Positions 46,952 to 47,034 of a stretch of DNA of 47,034 bases are shown here, piece after piece. The position numbers and the translations under genes were made by a program. Numbering within the stretch: the first letter of the stretch is position 1; each line of letters opens with the position of its first letter. The notes under the pieces are model-generated. The model was not told where the DNA came from. It ran no database searches and worked only from the letters and a program-made list of their open reading frames with translations. The stretch is from a virus: positions 1 to 47,034 of the IMG/VR virus record IMGVR_UViG_3300002131_000103; one strand, written 5' to 3'.

Positions 46952-47034
46952 ATGAGTATGATTTATAAAGGTGAGGTTGTAGAAACTGATATTTCTTTGA
47001 ATTCTAAAGGCGGCACAGAGATGATGCGCAAGCG
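46952..47034 (+). CDS. Partial gene, probable glycosyltransferase start
   Basis: The frame begins at ATG 46952 and runs out of the window after 27 codons. It includes SLNSKGGTEMMRK, close to the xGGTExM opening of GT4-type transferases seen in marine phages. The short length makes this tentative. Confidence 0.45.
   Translation, partial: MSMIYKGEVVETDISLNSKGGTEMMRK

Noticed and set aside
1-47034. Heme oxygenase, hemB, hemD, ferredoxin, psbA or other photosynthesis genes
   Set aside because: Looked for among all reading frames by motif; none recognised in this window.
1-47034. Minus-strand genes
   Set aside because: Open frames on the minus strand all lie opposite well-supported genes and lack ribosome sites and family motifs; treated as shadows.
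1-47034. tRNA genes, CRISPR arrays, integrase or attachment sites
   Set aside because: No cloverleaf-like segment, regularly spaced repeat or integrase motif was seen; a tRNA scan would settle the first.

Overview
This 47 kb window is part of the genome of a lytic, T4-type marine myovirus, AT-rich, with every supportable gene on the + strand and genes packed end to end, often with ATGA or TAATG overlaps. The T4-type core is clear: late co-activator gp33, helicase loader gp59, ssDNA-binding gp32, UvsX, helicase gp41, primase gp61, DHFR, ThyA, NrdA/NrdB and DNA ligase. gp32 lacks the T4 zinc-binding cysteines, as I recall for the cyanophage/pelagiphage branch. Several genes point to an alphaproteobacterial host rather than a cyanobacterium: a Shemin-type 5-aminolevulinate synthase, a DUF1127 protein and the absence of photosynthesis genes. 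This host call is inference. I saw no tRNA, CRISPR array, insertion sequence or integrase, and no gene-free stretch over 300 bases.

Layout. 1-2.4 kb: a perfect sigma70-type promoter, small genes, a ferredoxin-dependent bilin reductase (PcyX/PebS-like), gp33 and gp59. 2.4-6.3 kb: gp32, UvsX, gp41. 6.3-18.1 kb: a late virion block with T4-type TATAAATA late promoters. Many proteins here begin with a sequence like the T4 capsid-targeting peptide (MKTYQEFIAE), including a SpoT/MESH1-like alarmone hydrolase and two possible nucleotidyltransferases. Inside this block lies a glycosyl/sulfotransferase cassette. 18.1-20.7 kb: GH19 endolysin, a gp67-like core protein, an overlapping spanin pair and a holin-like protein. 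20.8-28.5 kb: primase, thymidylate and deoxynucleotide synthesis, with hemA fused into the nrd operon. 28.5-32 kb: sugar dehydratase, methyltransferase and a GT17-sulfotransferase fusion. 32-35.6 kb: SleB-like hydrolase, phosphoesterase, hemE, hemF, hemC. 35.6-47 kb: ClpP-like protease, nucleotide-sugar enzymes, a class I fructose-bisphosphate aldolase, glutaredoxin, DNA ligase and many small accessory genes.

The central observation is a dispersed tetrapyrrole programme: ALA synthase (hemA), porphobilinogen deaminase (hemC), uroporphyrinogen decarboxylase (hemE), aerobic coproporphyrinogen oxidase (hemF) and a bilin reductase. All lie downstream of host-like promoters with an invariant 17 bp spacer, so early expression is expected. 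HemB, HemD, the last heme steps and heme oxygenase are not in the window and would come from the host or the rest of the genome.

The second observation is a large set of probable internal (injected) virion proteins. Two of them look like polyproteins with many prohead-protease-type sites. A third is a perfect 12-bp GC-rich inverted repeat inside hemE that the coding sequence does not explain.
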